Assembly: GCA_033675265.1 (NCBI GenBank)
Contig: JAUJYZ010001244.1
Coordinates: forward strand, 62,001 to 126,000
DNA length: 64,000 nt
From: Actinostola sp. cb2023
Lineage: Eukaryota; Cnidaria; Anthozoa; Actiniaria; Actinostolidae
Reading direction: 5' to 3'
Part shown: one piece after another, positions 63,501-64,000 of the stretch
How the letters are laid out: every line of letters starts with the position of its first letter
Position numbering within the stretch: position 1 is the stretch's first letter
Translations under genes and position numbers: made by a program
The notes under the pieces: model-generated
The model's input: only the letters and a program-made list of their open reading frames with translations
Told to the model about the DNA's origin: nothing
The model's database searches: none

Positions 63501-64000
63501 CCGACTTTCAGCCAGACGATCTGTTCTGGTATTTTATAGATATTAGTTTCATATATTTTATTATTAGTAATATTGTTAAGCACTATTGGTTTTTTAGAAG
63601 AAATAACGCTATATAAATAAAGATTATTATTATTATTATTATTACGCCATATTATGCCGAAGTGCACAGGTCCATCCCTCGTTGCATCTTCAATGTTTTG
63701 GTCCGCCTCGTAAACAACAGCGACGGGTTTGCACCTCCTTTCTGTGTCTACAACAAGAATAGAAAAGCGGAAGTCATTTCATTTACCTCAATTCGTCTTG
63801 TGAAGGAGCTGTTTTCTTTGTTGTCTGGACTAACTGAGTCAAAGGTTGTAACTTACTTTAAACGTAACTTGACGACTGGGATGAGAACAGGACACAAAAT
63901 GAGTCTCATCGTGGATGACTGTAAAGACTTTGCTTTTATCTACAAGAACAAAGGTGAGCTTACTATCTCGTATCACTTTGAGGAATGGAACACTTGTGGA
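59477..64000 (+). CDS. Multi-exon gene with ParB-like motif, continues off the right edge
   Basis: Exon 1 59477-59659 (MEVAHDRPWHFKSIEDEGTF) ends GTG|GTAAGT. Exon 2 starts 59949 after TTTTTACAG, phase 0 (IFFKVPSAANGKANIKFDIE). Exon 61450-61704 has VNTLDGKCPSSWLDRELDQD, then GCRITVIGGRHRHAAYKR: the G-x-HR-xxA signature of ParB/sulfiredoxin-fold domains. A frame change near 61615 separates the halves. Exon 62154-62429 (LTNEQIRRLAAVHNMAKQSL) and exon about 62584-62713 (VYQLFRMVGEIFRRGDLKDQ) follow; exon 63213-63483 (DDSVAGSVDGNEEPEL) changes frame near 63475 into EFDYRPFIADFQPDDLFW. After a retroposon tail, an open frame runs from about 63655 to the window end (VHRSIPRCIFNVLVRL, SLIVDDCKDFAFIYKN). 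Not all phases match, so it is either decayed or some exons are misread. ParB-like domains in eukaryotes can be nucleases or kinases; no function is claimed. Confidence 0.55.
60534..60566 (+). repeat. 33-base C homopolymer
   Basis: An uninterrupted run of C. A second run (about 60918-60933) lies 350 bp away in the same intron, and G runs occur at 33772-33787 and about 43772-43783. These lengths are unreliable in most assemblies. Confidence 0.95.
60580..61191. mobile_element. TCGATTCTCTTC MITE with another MITE inserted
   Basis: Outer ends TCGATTCTCTTC and GAAGAGAATCGA as in 16531-16762. At 60624-60817 an inner palindrome (TAGACCTCTTTAGCTT...AAGCTAAAGAGGTCTA, arms with ATTGCCCATTTCA and TCACATGAT) splits ACTACCAA from TTACAACCAAGG. 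Comparison with 16531 shows that this is the uninterrupted order. Located in an intron of the ParB-like gene. Confidence 0.85.
61803..61920. repeat. Dispersed repeat fragment
   Basis: TTGGTATAAATTCGAAAGTA, GCTAGTTGGTTTCTACTAAA and GACTACTCGTTCTC are shared with 11360-11440 and, more loosely, with 7990-8050. Copies always contain TTTACTA/TAGTAAA-type motifs, like a MITE end. Confidence 0.6.
63530..63643 (+). repeat. Retroposon tail inside the ParB-like gene
   Basis: TTGTTAAGCACTATTGG...AACGCTATATAAATAAAGATT(ATT)n resembles the tail at 23300-23395. It separates two open coding stretches of the gene, so it is an insertion. Confidence 0.7.

Noticed and set aside
59477..64000. Bacterial contamination as source of the ParB-like gene
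   Set aside because: The coding stretches are separated by introns with GT/AG signals and contain the same MITE family as elsewhere in the window.

Overview
The window is nuclear DNA of an animal. Coding pieces are split by GT-AG introns with matching phases, the DNA is AT-rich, and almost every segment is a transposable element or the remains of one. The mix is non-LTR tails, DIRS-type and Penelope-like retroelements, Harbinger, Kolobok/THAP, an integrase-core (IS3EU-like) transposon, Crypton-like tyrosine recombinase exons, and many palindromic MITEs. This suggests an early-branching marine invertebrate, a cnidarian being my best guess. The species cannot be fixed from sequence alone.

Layout. 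1-0.5 kb: 3' end of a non-LTR reverse transcriptase. 0.76-6.4 kb: a multi-exon gene with a 66-bp coding minisatellite; an 1808-bp block carrying its last two exons is tandemly duplicated. 7-10.5 kb: palindromic MITEs and an inverted satellite array. 11-15.2 kb: a small minus-strand exon, an intact 177-codon ORF, and a plus-strand ORF split by a 1.1-kb transposon. 16.5-18.8 kb: MITEs, including a four- to five-level nest. 20.9-23.1 kb: a spliced, Crypton-like tyrosine recombinase gene on the minus strand.

23.43-33.71 kb: a 10.3-kb DNA transposon with terminal inverted repeats of roughly 0.85 kb. It carries a long multi-exon gene for a protein with cysteine-rich N-terminal exons, a possible DDE-type core, a C2H2 finger and a SAP-like tail. 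A complete Harbinger element (26.29-30.23 kb) sits inside it and itself holds nested MITEs. This is the strongest candidate for an undescribed transposon group in the window.

34-35.6 kb: pieces of another multi-copy invertebrate gene. 37.2-41.8 kb: a DIRS-type retrotransposon on the minus strand (gag, RT-RNase H, tyrosine recombinase). 42-43.6 kb: a THAP/Kolobok-like transposase N-terminus fused to the same C-terminal domain that the 10.3-kb element encodes. 44.06-57.72 kb: an IS3EU-like transposon with about 0.4-kb terminal inverted repeats, a RING-finger gene on one strand and a decayed integrase-core transposase on the other. A MITE lies inside it, a second DIRS-like element inside the MITE, a Penelope-like element inside that, and fold-back and SINE-like inserts inside the Penelope copy. 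59.5-64 kb: a multi-exon gene with a ParB-like motif, open to the window edge.

Many ORFs differ from an open frame by single bases, often in homopolymers. Ageing of the elements is the simplest explanation, but assembly error cannot be excluded. All exon joins are read by eye from splice signals and phase.
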